DNA of 37,978 nucleotides, taken from the NCBI GenBank assembly GCA_028874905.1, contig JAPPGZ010000072.1, positions 1-37,978 of the forward strand, read 5' to 3'. Made by a program: the position numbers and the translations under genes. Below are positions 13,867 to 21,982 of the stretch, one piece after another; positions within the stretch are counted from its first letter, which is position 1; each line of letters starts with the position of its first letter. The DNA comes from Gemmatimonadota bacterium. GTDB lineage: Bacteria; Gemmatimonadota; Gemmatimonadetes; Longimicrobiales; Gaopeijiaceae. Under the pieces are notes generated by a model. It was not told the DNA's origin. It ran no database searches and saw only the letters and a program-made list of their open reading frames with translations.

Positions 13867-14226
13867 ATGTCCGAAATAGAGGAAATGGCCGGCTCGCTGG
13901 GTCGGGCCCTGGGACGCACACCCGAGTACCGCACGTTGGCGCGCGCCCTCGAAAGCGCGGACGACGACCGCGACATCGTGGCGCTTCGCAACGAGGTGCG
14001 TGAACTCGAGAGACAACTGCAGGAGGCGATTGCCGGAGGCAAGGAGCCGGACCAGGCGACGATGGAGCAGTTCGAGGGCGCCGTTGGGCGACTCCAGGCC
14101 TCATCGGTCTACCAGAGCGTGGTCGCCGCCCAGTCGAATTTCGACAGGATCATGCAACGGGTGGATGCCGAGATCCAGAAAGGGATGCGCGAAGGAGCGG
14201 CTTCCCGGATCATCCTGACGACCTGA
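13867..14226 (+). CDS. YlbF/YmcA-family protein
   Basis: A 119-residue, wholly helical, charged protein. It resembles the YlbF/YmcA (Com_YlbF) family: a conserved start with helices around LGRTPEYRTLARALE, then the loop GGKEPDQATMEQFEGAVGRL and the segment SVYQSVVAAQSNFDRIMQRV. In Bacillus YlbF and YmcA form a complex with YaaT that affects RNase Y maturation, competence and sporulation. Whether that role holds here is unknown. ATG 13867 is preceded by AGGAG with a 7-base spacer; an upstream in-frame TTG at 13846 is possible. The next gene begins 6 bases later. Confidence 0.7.
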   Translation: MSEIEEMAGSLGRALGRTPEYRTLARALESADDDRDIVALRNEVRELERQLQEAIAGGKEPDQATMEQFEGAVGRLQASSVYQSVVAAQSNFDRIMQRVDAEIQKGMREGAASRIILTT

Positions 14227-14232
14227 CCGCCG

Positions 14233-14892
14233 ATGTCCACGGGCCAGAGTCAGGAAAGGGAAAAGGGCCTCAAGGCCTTTCGATACCCGGTCTACAGGAC
14301 CATCGAACCCGTCGCCCGATGGCTGGTCAAGCGTGGTGTGCACCCTAACGCGATTTCGATCATGGGGTTCGTCGTGACGCTGGGCGCGGCGGGGCTATAC
14401 TCCCAGGATCATGTGCGCACCGCCGGTTTCTGCGTGCTGCTCGGGGGGCTGCTCGACATATTCGACGGCCGCGTGGCGCGGATCTCGGGCCTGGCTTCCA
14501 AGTTCGGCAGTTTCTTCGACTCCACCCTCGACCGCATTTCCGAGATCGCGATGTACATCGGTCTCATCACCCTCTACAACGGGTACATCCTGGACGCGGC
14601 CGACATCTGGATGATCTACGTCATCGCCCTGGCGCTCGGTGGTTCGCTGATGGTGAGCTACACCCGCGCCAAGGCCGAGGCACTGGGCTTTGATTGCACG
14701 GTTGGACTCATGCAGCGAGCCGAACGGATTGTGCTGCTTGGTCTTGGCTCGGTGATCTTCGGTCTCGCCTGGGGCGGCATCGTTCTGAGCGCAATCATCA
14801 TCCTGGTGGCCGTGCTGACCAACTTCACCGCCGTTCACCGGATCGTGTGGGTGTACAGGCACGGCAAGGGCATTCCTCTCGACGGCGGTTGA
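14233..14892 (+). CDS. CDP-alcohol phosphatidyltransferase, likely phosphatidylinositol phosphate synthase
   Basis: A 219-residue polytopic membrane enzyme. The full family signature is present and exactly spaced: D78-G79-x2-A82-R83-x8-G92-x3-D96-x3-D100. These acidic residues bind the catalytic metals. About five or six hydrophobic spans are visible. The family transfers a phosphatidyl group from CDP-diacylglycerol to an alcohol. The adjacent inositol-3-phosphate synthase (28 bases downstream) suggests inositol-phosphate as acceptor, as in the similarly sized mycobacterial enzyme. PgsA-type phosphatidylglycerophosphate synthase or another alcohol acceptor remains possible, because the acceptor pocket cannot be read from motif alone. 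Confidence 0.75.
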   Translation: MSTGQSQEREKGLKAFRYPVYRTIEPVARWLVKRGVHPNAISIMGFVVTLGAAGLYSQDHVRTAGFCVLLGGLLDIFDGRVARISGLASKFGSFFDSTLDRISEIAMYIGLITLYNGYILDAADIWMIYVIALALGGSLMVSYTRAKAEALGFDCTVGLMQRAERIVLLGLGSVIFGLAWGGIVLSAIIILVAVLTNFTAVHRIVWVYRHGKGIPLDGG

Positions 14893-14919
14893 GACGCCGC
14901 CGGAAAGGTCTGGAGATTC

Positions 14920-16236
14920 GTGGAGCAACCTCCGAGCATCACGCCGCCCAAGGGACGCGTTGGCGTTCTGCTGCCAGGGCTCGGTGCCGTGGCCACCACG
15001 GTGGTTGCCGGCGTCGAGGCGGTGCGGCAGGGGCTCGCGCAGCCGTACGGCAGCCTGACGCAGATGAATACGGTACGGCTTGGCAAACGCACCGATGCCC
15101 GCGCCCCCCTGATTCGTGACTTCATCGGGCTCGCGGGTCTCGAACAGCTCGTGTTCGGCGCGTGGGATCCGATTCCGGACGACGCCTATGCGAGCGCCGT
15201 GAATGCGGGCGTGCTGGACCCGGCCCGTCACCTGGAACCGATTCGTGATTTCCTTGCGTCCGTCGTGCCGATGCCGGCCGTTTTCGACACTGCTTACGTA
15301 AAGCGTCTGGACGGGCCCAACCGCAAATCCGGCACCAACAAGATGGAGTTGGCGGATGCGCTTCGCGACGACATCCGCCGCTTTCGTGCCGACAACGCGT
15401 GTGCCAGGGCGGTGATGATCTGGTGCGGCTCGACCGAAGTCTTCCAGCGGGCCGGTCCGCCCCACGCGACGGTGGAGTCGTTCGAGCGGGCGATGCTCGA
15501 CAACGACCCCGCGATTGCGCCCAGCATGATCTACGCATACGCGGCGATCATGGAGGGCGTGCCCTATGCCAACGGGGCACCGAATCTGTCGGCGGATGTG
15601 CCGGCACTCGAAGCGCTGGCCCGCGACCGTGCCGTTCCCATCGCCGGCAAGGACTTCAAGACGGGCCAGACGCTCATGAAGACGATTCTGGCGCCGGGAC
15701 TGAAGGCCAGGATGCTGGGAGTCAACGGCTGGTTCAGCACCAACATCCTCGGCAACAGGGACGGGGCGGTTCTCGACGACCCGGCATCGTTCAAGACGAA
15801 GGAGGAGTCAAAGCTCGGGGTGCTCGACTACATCCTCCAGCCCGACATGTACCCCCAGTTGTACGGGGACATCTACCACAAGGTCCGGATCAACTACTAC
15901 CCGCCGCGCGGCGACGACAAGGAAGGCTGGGACAACCTCGACATCTTCGGTTGGCTCGGGTATCCCATGCAGATCAAGGTGGACTTCCTGTGCAGGGATT
16001 CCATCCTGGCGGCACCGATCGTCCTAGATCTCGCGCTCTTCCTGGATCTCGCGGGCCGCGCTGGTCTGGGCGGCATTCAGGAGTGGCTTTCGTTCTACTT
16101 CAAGAGCCCGCAGACGCCCGAGGGACTATACCCTGAGCACGACCTGTTCATTCAGCACTGGAAGCTGAAGAACACCCTGCGGTGGCTTGCCGGAGAGGAG
16201 CAGATCACCCACCTGGGCCGCGAGTACTACGGTTAA
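14920..16236 (+). CDS. ino1: Inositol-3-phosphate synthase (myo-inositol-1-phosphate synthase)
   Basis: A 438-residue enzyme that converts glucose-6-phosphate to inositol-3-phosphate in an NAD-dependent internal redox cyclisation. The NAD-binding loop GLGAVATT is at residues 20-27. Family blocks follow: SGTNKMELADAL, AGKDFKTGQTLMKTILAPG, GWFSTNILGNRDG and SFKTKEESKLGVLDYIL. GTG 14920 is preceded by a GGAG-like site. It lies directly downstream of the phosphatidyltransferase, and together they would supply an inositol phospholipid. Inositol is also a precursor for solutes such as di-inositol-phosphate. The assignment is secure; the end product is inference. Confidence 0.93.
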   Translation: MEQPPSITPPKGRVGVLLPGLGAVATTVVAGVEAVRQGLAQPYGSLTQMNTVRLGKRTDARAPLIRDFIGLAGLEQLVFGAWDPIPDDAYASAVNAGVLDPARHLEPIRDFLASVVPMPAVFDTAYVKRLDGPNRKSGTNKMELADALRDDIRRFRADNACARAVMIWCGSTEVFQRAGPPHATVESFERAMLDNDPAIAPSMIYAYAAIMEGVPYANGAPNLSADVPALEALARDRAVPIAGKDFKTGQTLMKTILAPGLKARMLGVNGWFSTNILGNRDGAVLDDPASFKTKEESKLGVLDYILQPDMYPQLYGDIYHKVRINYYPPRGDDKEGWDNLDIFGWLGYPMQIKVDFLCRDSILAAPIVLDLALFLDLAGRAGLGGIQEWLSFYFKSPQTPEGLYPEHDLFIQHWKLKNTLRWLAGEEQITHLGREYYG

Positions 16237-16240
16237 CACG

Positions 16241-16939
16241 ATGAACCGCGGGCGCTTCATTGTCGTGGAGGGCGCGGAAGGAGTGGGCAAGTCCACGCAG
16301 GCTGCGCGGCTGGCGGCGTTCCTGCGTTCCCGGGAGATCACCACCGAGCTTGTGCGCGAGCCTGGCGGAACGGTGGTTGGCGAAGGAATCCGTAGTCTCG
16401 TATTGGCAGGTGGGGAAGCGATTCCGCGGGAGACCGAACTGCTCCTGATCGTGGCCGCTCGGGCCGCCTTCGTCCGTCAGAGGGTCGAACCGGCGCTATC
16501 CGAGGGCACGTGGGTGGTGTCCGATCGATACGATTTGAGCACATTCGCCTACCAGGGGCACGGGCGTGGCATAGACCTGGACTGGATCGAACGGGTCAAC
16601 CGTTACGCCACGGCGGGGCTGACACCGGATCTCTATCTTGTACTGGACCTCCCCGTGCGGGATGGTATGACCCGTCTCGAACGCAAGGACAGACCGCTGG
16701 ACCGTATCGAATCGGAGACACTCGGCTTTCTCCGCAAAGTCCGACGGGGATATGTTGAACTGGCGGGTTCGGTGGCGTGCGCCGAGCTGGTATCGGCCGG
16801 CGGGAGGCCGGGCGAGGTCGAAGCCAGGATCCGGGACGTAATCACCGGGTACTTCCCCGATACATTCTCCGGTCGCGGAAGTGGCGGTCCCGGATCCCGG
16901 AATACGGCCCCGGCGCGTGGAGCGGGGGAGATGCGATGA
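16241..16939 (+). CDS. tmk: Thymidylate kinase
   Basis: A 232-residue dTMP kinase that makes dTDP for DNA synthesis. The P-loop GAEGVGKST is at residues 11-19. The substrate/Mg segment reads VSDRYDLSTFAYQGHGR. The ERKDRPLDRIE segment matches the lid region. The frame is open further upstream, but ATG 16241, 4 bases after the ino1 stop, gives the normal N-terminus (NRGRFIVVEG). The C-terminal 25 or so residues are Gly/Arg-rich and probably disordered. The stop overlaps the next gene as ATGA. Confidence 0.95.
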   Translation: MNRGRFIVVEGAEGVGKSTQAARLAAFLRSREITTELVREPGGTVVGEGIRSLVLAGGEAIPRETELLLIVAARAAFVRQRVEPALSEGTWVVSDRYDLSTFAYQGHGRGIDLDWIERVNRYATAGLTPDLYLVLDLPVRDGMTRLERKDRPLDRIESETLGFLRKVRRGYVELAGSVACAELVSAGGRPGEVEARIRDVITGYFPDTFSGRGSGGPGSRNTAPARGAGEMR

Positions 16940-18597
16940 AAGTCACGAAGACCACGATCGTTCCGGCGATGCTTGTCATCCTTGCGATTACCAGCGGTGG
17001 CTGGCTGCTGCAACGGGACGTCGGCATGGACGCGAACGTCTACTTTCAGACCCGGCTTCTGGAAGAGGTGGTCTCTCGTATCGACCGCTACTTCGTGGAC
17101 GAGGTCGACGTGGACGACCTGTACCAGGCGGCGTTGCGGGGCGTTGTCGACCAGCTCGGCGATCGAAACTCACAGTTCCTGGAAGCATCGGACTGGGAGG
17201 ACGTGAGAATACGGACCCAGGGGGAATACGGTGGCGTCGGCCTCGAGGTCGACAACCGCGACGGGCATCTCACGATCGTCGCCCCGATTCCGGGAACGCC
17301 GGGAGCACGAGCGGGATTGCGCCCCGGTGATCGCATCGTGGAGGTGGACGGGGATCCTGTGGAGGGGTGGTTGATCGACCGGGCCGTCGATCTTCTCCGC
17401 GGCGAACCGGGAACCACGGTGACGATGGGCATCCGGCGTCCGGGCATGGAACGCGTCATGTCGTTCGATGTAACGCGCGAGGTCATCCACTTCCCGTCGG
17501 TCCCTTTTGCCAGGATGCTCGGCGGCGGTGTTGGCTATGTGCCGCTTCGGATCTTCAACGGCACCACCACGGCCGAGGTCCGCAGCGCGATCGATTCGCT
17601 GGTGGCCAAGGGCATGACGTCTCTCGTTCTCGACCTTCGCAACAACAGGGGCGGCCTGCTGACGGAGGGGGTGGGGCTCGCGGATCTCTTCCTGGACGAG
17701 GGGGTGGACATCGTCGAAATCCGTGGCCGGAACACGGCGCCCGAGATCCATCGGGCACGGGACGGGCAGGAGTACACCGATCTTCCCATCGTTATGCTGA
17801 TCGGTCACGGGAGTGCTTCCGCCGCCGAGATCGTCGCAGGGGCTCTGCAGGATCAGGATCGCGCACTCCTTGTGGGGGCGACGACTTTTGGCAAGGGGTC
17901 CGTCCAGTCGCTCTTTCAGCTCTCCGGCGGCAATGTCCTCAAACTCACTACGGCGCGCTGGTACACGCCTTCAGGCCGCTCGATACAGAAGGAACCCGCC
18001 GATCAGCTCGCCAGGGCGGAGAGCGGTGTGGTGACGCTGCCGGGAGACGCAGCCGAACGCCCCAGCCTTGCCGACAAGCCGGAGTTCAGGTCCGCGGGAG
18101 GCCGGCTGCTGCACGGCGGCGGTGGAATCGTGCCCGACATGTGGGTCCTGCAGGACACCTTGACCACCGACGAGTACGCCGCCGTTCGCAAGATCTTCGA
18201 GGCGGGGTCGGGTTTCTTTGTGGCCTTGCAGAACTGGGCGGTCCACTACCTTCAGGCTCATCCGGGGCTTGAACGGGGATTCCGGATCACCGATGCCGAC
18301 CTGGCCAGCTTCCACGCCGCGCTCCTCGAACGCGGGGCGGAAGTGAGTTTCGATGATCTGGTCCGCGCCCGGCGCTATGTGGAGTTCCATCTTGGGGCCG
18401 AGATCGCGCTCCAGGCATGGGAAGACCAGGGACGTTTCGATCGGACCGCTGCGGGCGATCTGCAACTGGGCCGGGCGATCGAACTGCTTCAGGCGGCGGA
18501 CGACCGGCTGGAACTGTTTGAACTGGCCGGAAACCCGCTCGCGTCCGGCCGTGCCGGGGGTGCCGGTTCGACCGGAGAAAGTGCTTCGCGCCGCTGA
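16936..18597 (+). CDS. C-terminal processing (tail-specific) protease, S41 family
   Basis: A 553-residue protein with an N-terminal signal anchor (about residues 7-25), so it probably acts in the periplasm. A PDZ domain spans about 93-170 (GVGLEVDNRDG, AGLRPGDRIVEVDG). The S41 catalytic core follows, with nucleophile S295 in GSASAAEIVAGAL and general base K320 in FGKGSVQ. The 25-residue S-K spacing equals that of E. coli Prc. The ending after about residue 400 is a long helical extension. CtpA/Prc enzymes trim or degrade envelope proteins from the C-terminus. ATG 16936 overlaps the tmk stop (ATGA). Confidence 0.93.
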   Translation: MKVTKTTIVPAMLVILAITSGGWLLQRDVGMDANVYFQTRLLEEVVSRIDRYFVDEVDVDDLYQAALRGVVDQLGDRNSQFLEASDWEDVRIRTQGEYGGVGLEVDNRDGHLTIVAPIPGTPGARAGLRPGDRIVEVDGDPVEGWLIDRAVDLLRGEPGTTVTMGIRRPGMERVMSFDVTREVIHFPSVPFARMLGGGVGYVPLRIFNGTTTAEVRSAIDSLVAKGMTSLVLDLRNNRGGLLTEGVGLADLFLDEGVDIVEIRGRNTAPEIHRARDGQEYTDLPIVMLIGHGSASAAEIVAGALQDQDRALLVGATTFGKGSVQSLFQLSGGNVLKLTTARWYTPSGRSIQKEPADQLARAESGVVTLPGDAAERPSLADKPEFRSAGGRLLHGGGGIVPDMWVLQDTLTTDEYAAVRKIFEAGSGFFVALQNWAVHYLQAHPGLERGFRITDADLASFHAALLERGAEVSFDDLVRARRYVEFHLGAEIALQAWEDQGRFDRTAAGDLQLGRAIELLQAADDRLELFELAGNPLASGRAGGAGSTGESASRR

Positions 18598-18649
18598 TCC
18601 GGAGCATTTGGTGGCGAGGGGCTCATCCAGCTATGGAGGTGGCCCGTTC

Positions 18650-19663
18650 ATGAGGTCAGCTTCAGCGGGAACAGCCGGGTCCCTCGAAGTTGAAGTGGCT
18701 CGCGGGCCCGTTGTGGAGTCGAGGCACCGGGTGCACGGAGTCGTCGCAGACCATTCTGGCACGACGCTCCGCTGGGGTGACCCCGACCTGCGCATCTGGC
18801 TTCGCTCCGCGGCCAAGCCCTTTCAGGCCTTGCCCCTGATTGAAGACGGGGCTGCCGACCATTTCGGTCTGTCGGAAAAGGAGATCGCCCTTTGCTGCGG
18901 CTCACACAACTCGGAAGAGGCGCACATCGAGGTCGTCCGCTCCATTCTCCACAAGGCGGGTGTTGCGGAGCGACTGCTGGGATGCGGCCCGCATCCTCCG
19001 CTTCTGGCAGCGCGCCGCGCCGCGCTGGCGGACAGTGGGACGCGGCCCACGTCCGTCATGAGCAACTGTTCCGGCAAACACGCCGGCATGCTTGCCTTGG
19101 CGGCGTTTCATGGCTGGCCGCTGAACTCGTACATGCACCCCGACCACCCCGTGCAGCGACGTATGCGCGGCGAGATCGCGCGCTGGACGGGTGTGGATCC
19201 CGCCGGCATGCCGACCGAGGCCGACGGGTGTGGTGTTCCGACGTTCGCGATCACCCTGCGCGACCTCGCCAGGGGCTCGGCTCGCCTTGCCGCGGCGTCC
19301 AGTTCCCCGGGACCGGCACGGCGGGTGCTGGGTGCAATGATGCGTAACCCGTTCATGGTGGCAGGCAGCGAGCGCCTGTGTACGCGGCTGATGGAGGAAG
19401 AGGACGGGCAGGTTTTCGCGAAGGTAGGAGCAGAGGCGATCTACATGGCGGGAGACCTGAAGAGCGGCACGGGGCTCGCGGTGAAGGTGGAAGACGGCGC
19501 CTGGCGGGCAGCACCGCCGGCCCTGCTGGCGGCGCTCGATCGCGCAGGCGTTCTTGCCCCCGGCACGATGGACGCTTTGACCGATTTCGCGGAGCCTGTC
19601 ATGAAGAACACCCTGGGCGACGTGGTTGGTCGCATGAGAATCAGGGAGATCCCGTGTTCATAG
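18650..19663 (+). CDS. L-asparaginase II family protein (Rhizobium etli type)
   Basis: A 337-residue protein of the R. etli-type asparaginase family, unrelated in fold to E. coli AnsA/AnsB. Signature blocks are RSAAKPFQALPL, CCGSHNSEEAHI, NCSGKHAGMLALA and EADGCGVPTFAI. The Cys and Lys of NCSGK and the Cys of DGCG correspond to the zinc/catalytic set described in the R. etli enzyme. The likely reaction is asparagine to aspartate plus ammonia. ATG 18650 has GGAGGT 9 bases upstream. The frame is open further upstream, but only inside the preceding protease gene. Its 3' end overlaps obgE by 10 bases. Confidence 0.88.
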   Translation: MRSASAGTAGSLEVEVARGPVVESRHRVHGVVADHSGTTLRWGDPDLRIWLRSAAKPFQALPLIEDGAADHFGLSEKEIALCCGSHNSEEAHIEVVRSILHKAGVAERLLGCGPHPPLLAARRAALADSGTRPTSVMSNCSGKHAGMLALAAFHGWPLNSYMHPDHPVQRRMRGEIARWTGVDPAGMPTEADGCGVPTFAITLRDLARGSARLAAASSSPGPARRVLGAMMRNPFMVAGSERLCTRLMEEEDGQVFAKVGAEAIYMAGDLKSGTGLAVKVEDGAWRAAPPALLAALDRAGVLAPGTMDALTDFAEPVMKNTLGDVVGRMRIREIPCS

Positions 19664-20667
19664 ACTCCGTCACGATCGAAGCCGAGGGGGGGCGGGGCGG
19701 TTCCGGAGCCGAGGCGTTCCGCCGCGAGAAAGGGGTGCCGCGTGGGGGGCCGTCAGGTGGTGACGGCGGAAGAGGCGGCGACGTGGCGGTCGTGGCCGAT
19801 GGTGGCCTGACCACGCTGAGCGACTATCGCTACAGGCGGCACCACCGTGCGGAACGGGGAAGGCATGGGGAGGGATTCAACCGGACGGGCAGGAGTGGGA
19901 AGGACCTGGAATTGCGTGTGCCGCCCGGCACCATTGTGTTGGACGGCGAGAGCGGAGAGATGGTGGGGGAGCTGCTGTCGGGCGGCGAGCGACTCGTCAT
20001 TGCCCGCGGTGGGCGGGGCGGCAGGGGGAACGCGCGCTTCGCATCCTCCACCCGGCAGGCGCCCCGCCGCTGGGAACCGGGCGCCGAGGGCGAACGTCGC
20101 CTGATCCGTTTTGAGCTCAAGCTCCTGGCCGACGTCGGCCTTGTGGGGGAGCCCAATGCGGGCAAGTCGACGCTGCTGGCGCGGATCAGTCAGGCAAGGC
20201 CCAAGGTCGCCGACTACCCGTTTACCACTCTGAGCCCCAACCTGGGGGTCGTGGAGTTGTCCGACTTCCGCTCTTTCGTCGTCGCCGACATCCCGGGGAT
20301 CATCGAGGGGGCGCACGACGGCAAGGGACTCGGTCACCGTTTCCTCCGCCACATCGAGCGCACCCGCTTTCTGGCGCTGCTCGTTCCGATGGACTGTCGC
20401 GATCCCGTGAGCATGCTCGCGGGTCTGCGCACAGAACTGGAGAAGTACTCCACCCGCCTCGCCGAGCTTCCCTACGCGGTCGTCTTCTCCAAGATGGATC
20501 TCGTTTCGCCGGGATCGGAGGAGCCCGTGGTGGACGCACCGGACGCGTCGGGGATCTATCACGTGAGCGCGGTGACCGGTAGTGGTGTGAACCGGTTGCT
20601 GGAGGGCTGTTGGCAACAACTGGAAGCCGCCCGTGGCGCAGAGCAGGTGGGGAGTGGCGAGTGGTAG
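19654..20667 (+). CDS. obgE: GTPase ObgE/CgtA
   Basis: A 337-residue Obg GTPase starting at GTG 19654, inside the asparaginase 3' end, with AGGGAG just upstream. The N-terminal glycine-rich Obg fold spans about 1-155 (FIDSVTIEAEGGRGGSGAEAF, GGPSGGDGGRGGDV). The G domain has the P-loop GEPNAGKST at 165-173, FTTLSPNLGVV (switch I), DIPGIIEGAHDGKGLGHRFL (switch II) and a FSKMDL motif in place of the standard NKxD. Asn is replaced by Ser in that G4 motif, which may alter nucleotide affinity. Obg works in 50S assembly and growth control. dprA starts within its last codons. Confidence 0.95.
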   Translation: MFIDSVTIEAEGGRGGSGAEAFRREKGVPRGGPSGGDGGRGGDVAVVADGGLTTLSDYRYRRHHRAERGRHGEGFNRTGRSGKDLELRVPPGTIVLDGESGEMVGELLSGGERLVIARGGRGGRGNARFASSTRQAPRRWEPGAEGERRLIRFELKLLADVGLVGEPNAGKSTLLARISQARPKVADYPFTTLSPNLGVVELSDFRSFVVADIPGIIEGAHDGKGLGHRFLRHIERTRFLALLVPMDCRDPVSMLAGLRTELEKYSTRLAELPYAVVFSKMDLVSPGSEEPVVDAPDASGIYHVSAVTGSGVNRLLEGCWQQLEAARGAEQVGSGEW

Positions 20668-21791
20668 CTCCGGCGGGGTCCATCACGGGGACTGAACCAC
20701 GGCGCGTACCGTCACCGCAGATTCCCGCGGAAGCAAGAGCGGCGATGCGGTTGCGGGAGCTGCCGGGCTTGGGTCCGGTTCGCTTTCGCCGGCTGGTCGA
20801 TCACTTCGGGAGCCCGGGTGCTGCACTCAGGGCGACGACCACGGAGTTTGCCGATTTGGCGGGGAAGCGTGCGGCGGCAGCCCGTCGCGGGACCGTGTAT
20901 GCGGCCCGGGCCGATGAGATGATCGCGCAGTGCACGGCTGCCGGGACCGGACTCCTGGTGTATGGGACGCGCGGCTACCCGTCGTCTCTTGAGGCGTTGC
21001 GCGGTCCGCCCGCCGTACTCTTCTTCGTGGGCAGGCCGGAGTTGTTGCACGAACGATGCATCGCGGTGGTAGGTTCCCGAAGGGCGACCGCGTACGGTCG
21101 CCGGATCGCTCGGCGCCTGGGTGCTCATCTGGCTGGCACGGGCCGTTGCGTCGTGTCCGGGATGGCAATGGGCATAGACGCCGAAGCGCATCGCGGCGCC
21201 TTGCCCGGCCCTACGGCCGCGGTGCTGGGGTCGGGAGTGGACGTCGTCTCGCCGCCCCGCAACGCCGCTCTCTATCGGCGCATCCTGGAAAGTGGCGTAA
21301 TCGTGTCGGAATACGCCCCGGGCGTGAGGGCCGAGCCCCACCACTTTCCGGCACGCAATCGAATCATCGCCGCCCTGGCCACCGATGTCGTCATCGTGGA
21401 GGCCTCGAAGCGAAGCGGTGCGCTGATTACGGCCGACATCGCGCTGGACCTGGGCCGTGAAGTCCATGCCGTGCCGGGCCCGATCGACCGCCCCACGAGC
21501 GCGGGGACGAACCGGCTCATCGCCGACGGAGCGGGCGTGATCGTGGACACGGGCCCTGGGGAGGCCTTTGCCGGTGCGGAGCCGCTCCCGGCCGAGCCTG
21601 ACCTGCGGACATTGCTGCTGGCGGTGCCCCCTGTACCTGTGACCCTCGAAGAGCTGGCAAGGGTCACGCAGATCCCGGTGGAAGAGGTGGCCACTTCCGT
21701 GACCATGCTGGAGATTCGAGGCTACCTGACGCCCACCCGTGACGGCCGGGTAATGCGGACGCCGGGACGGCGCGGCACTGCTCCGCGCTAG
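20661..21791 (+). CDS. dprA: DNA processing protein DprA
   Basis: A 376-residue protein starting at GTG 20661, overlapping the obgE end, with GGGGAG upstream. An N-terminal helix-hairpin region (MRLRELPGLGPVRFRRLVDHFGS area, about 29-55) is followed by the Rossmann-like DprA core: VVGSRRATAYG, SGMAMGIDAEAHRGAL and FPARNRIIAALA. A C-terminal winged-helix segment (about 310-365) reads VTLEELARVTQIPVEEV. DprA binds incoming single-stranded DNA and loads RecA, and is the most widely conserved competence factor. ATG 20745 is a possible later start. Confidence 0.93.
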   Translation: MVAPAGSITGTEPRRVPSPQIPAEARAAMRLRELPGLGPVRFRRLVDHFGSPGAALRATTTEFADLAGKRAAAARRGTVYAARADEMIAQCTAAGTGLLVYGTRGYPSSLEALRGPPAVLFFVGRPELLHERCIAVVGSRRATAYGRRIARRLGAHLAGTGRCVVSGMAMGIDAEAHRGALPGPTAAVLGSGVDVVSPPRNAALYRRILESGVIVSEYAPGVRAEPHHFPARNRIIAALATDVVIVEASKRSGALITADIALDLGREVHAVPGPIDRPTSAGTNRLIADGAGVIVDTGPGEAFAGAEPLPAEPDLRTLLLAVPPVPVTLEELARVTQIPVEEVATSVTMLEIRGYLTPTRDGRVMRTPGRRGTAPR

Positions 21792-21851
21792 CAGCCCGTG
21801 GACAAAATCCCCCCGGTATTCGAGCGGCGATGCATCCGTGCCGGACGGCTT

Positions 21852-21960
21852 CGCTCTGCGTTGCTCCTCGGGCCCGTAGCGCTGCTACTGGCCCGTCGTC
21901 GCGCCTTGCCAGCCCGGCGCCTCGCCGCTCTCGGTGCTCGGGTGGCTTTATCCACGGACT
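21852..21960 (+). repeat. Dispersed intergenic repeat, copy A
   Basis: 109 bases that match 25929-26037 with 6 mismatches and no gaps (about 94% identity), in the same orientation. It lies between dprA and hemW and ends 22 bases before the hemW start. Inside is an imperfect stem, GGGCC-c-GTAGC-gct-GCTAC-t-GGCCC (21870-21894), identical in both copies. A second short stem pairs GCGCC with GGCGC (21901-21920). Such structure suggests a REP/MITE-like non-autonomous element. No transposase is in the window. Confidence 0.85.
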
Positions 21961-21982
21961 GCCTGGCGGCGGGGAACGGGCG

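Noticed and set aside
21830-21982. Upstream extension of the hemW frame through repeat copy A
   Set aside because: The added residues are encoded by the repeat, lie before the family N-terminus, and GTG 21983 gives the standard HemW start.
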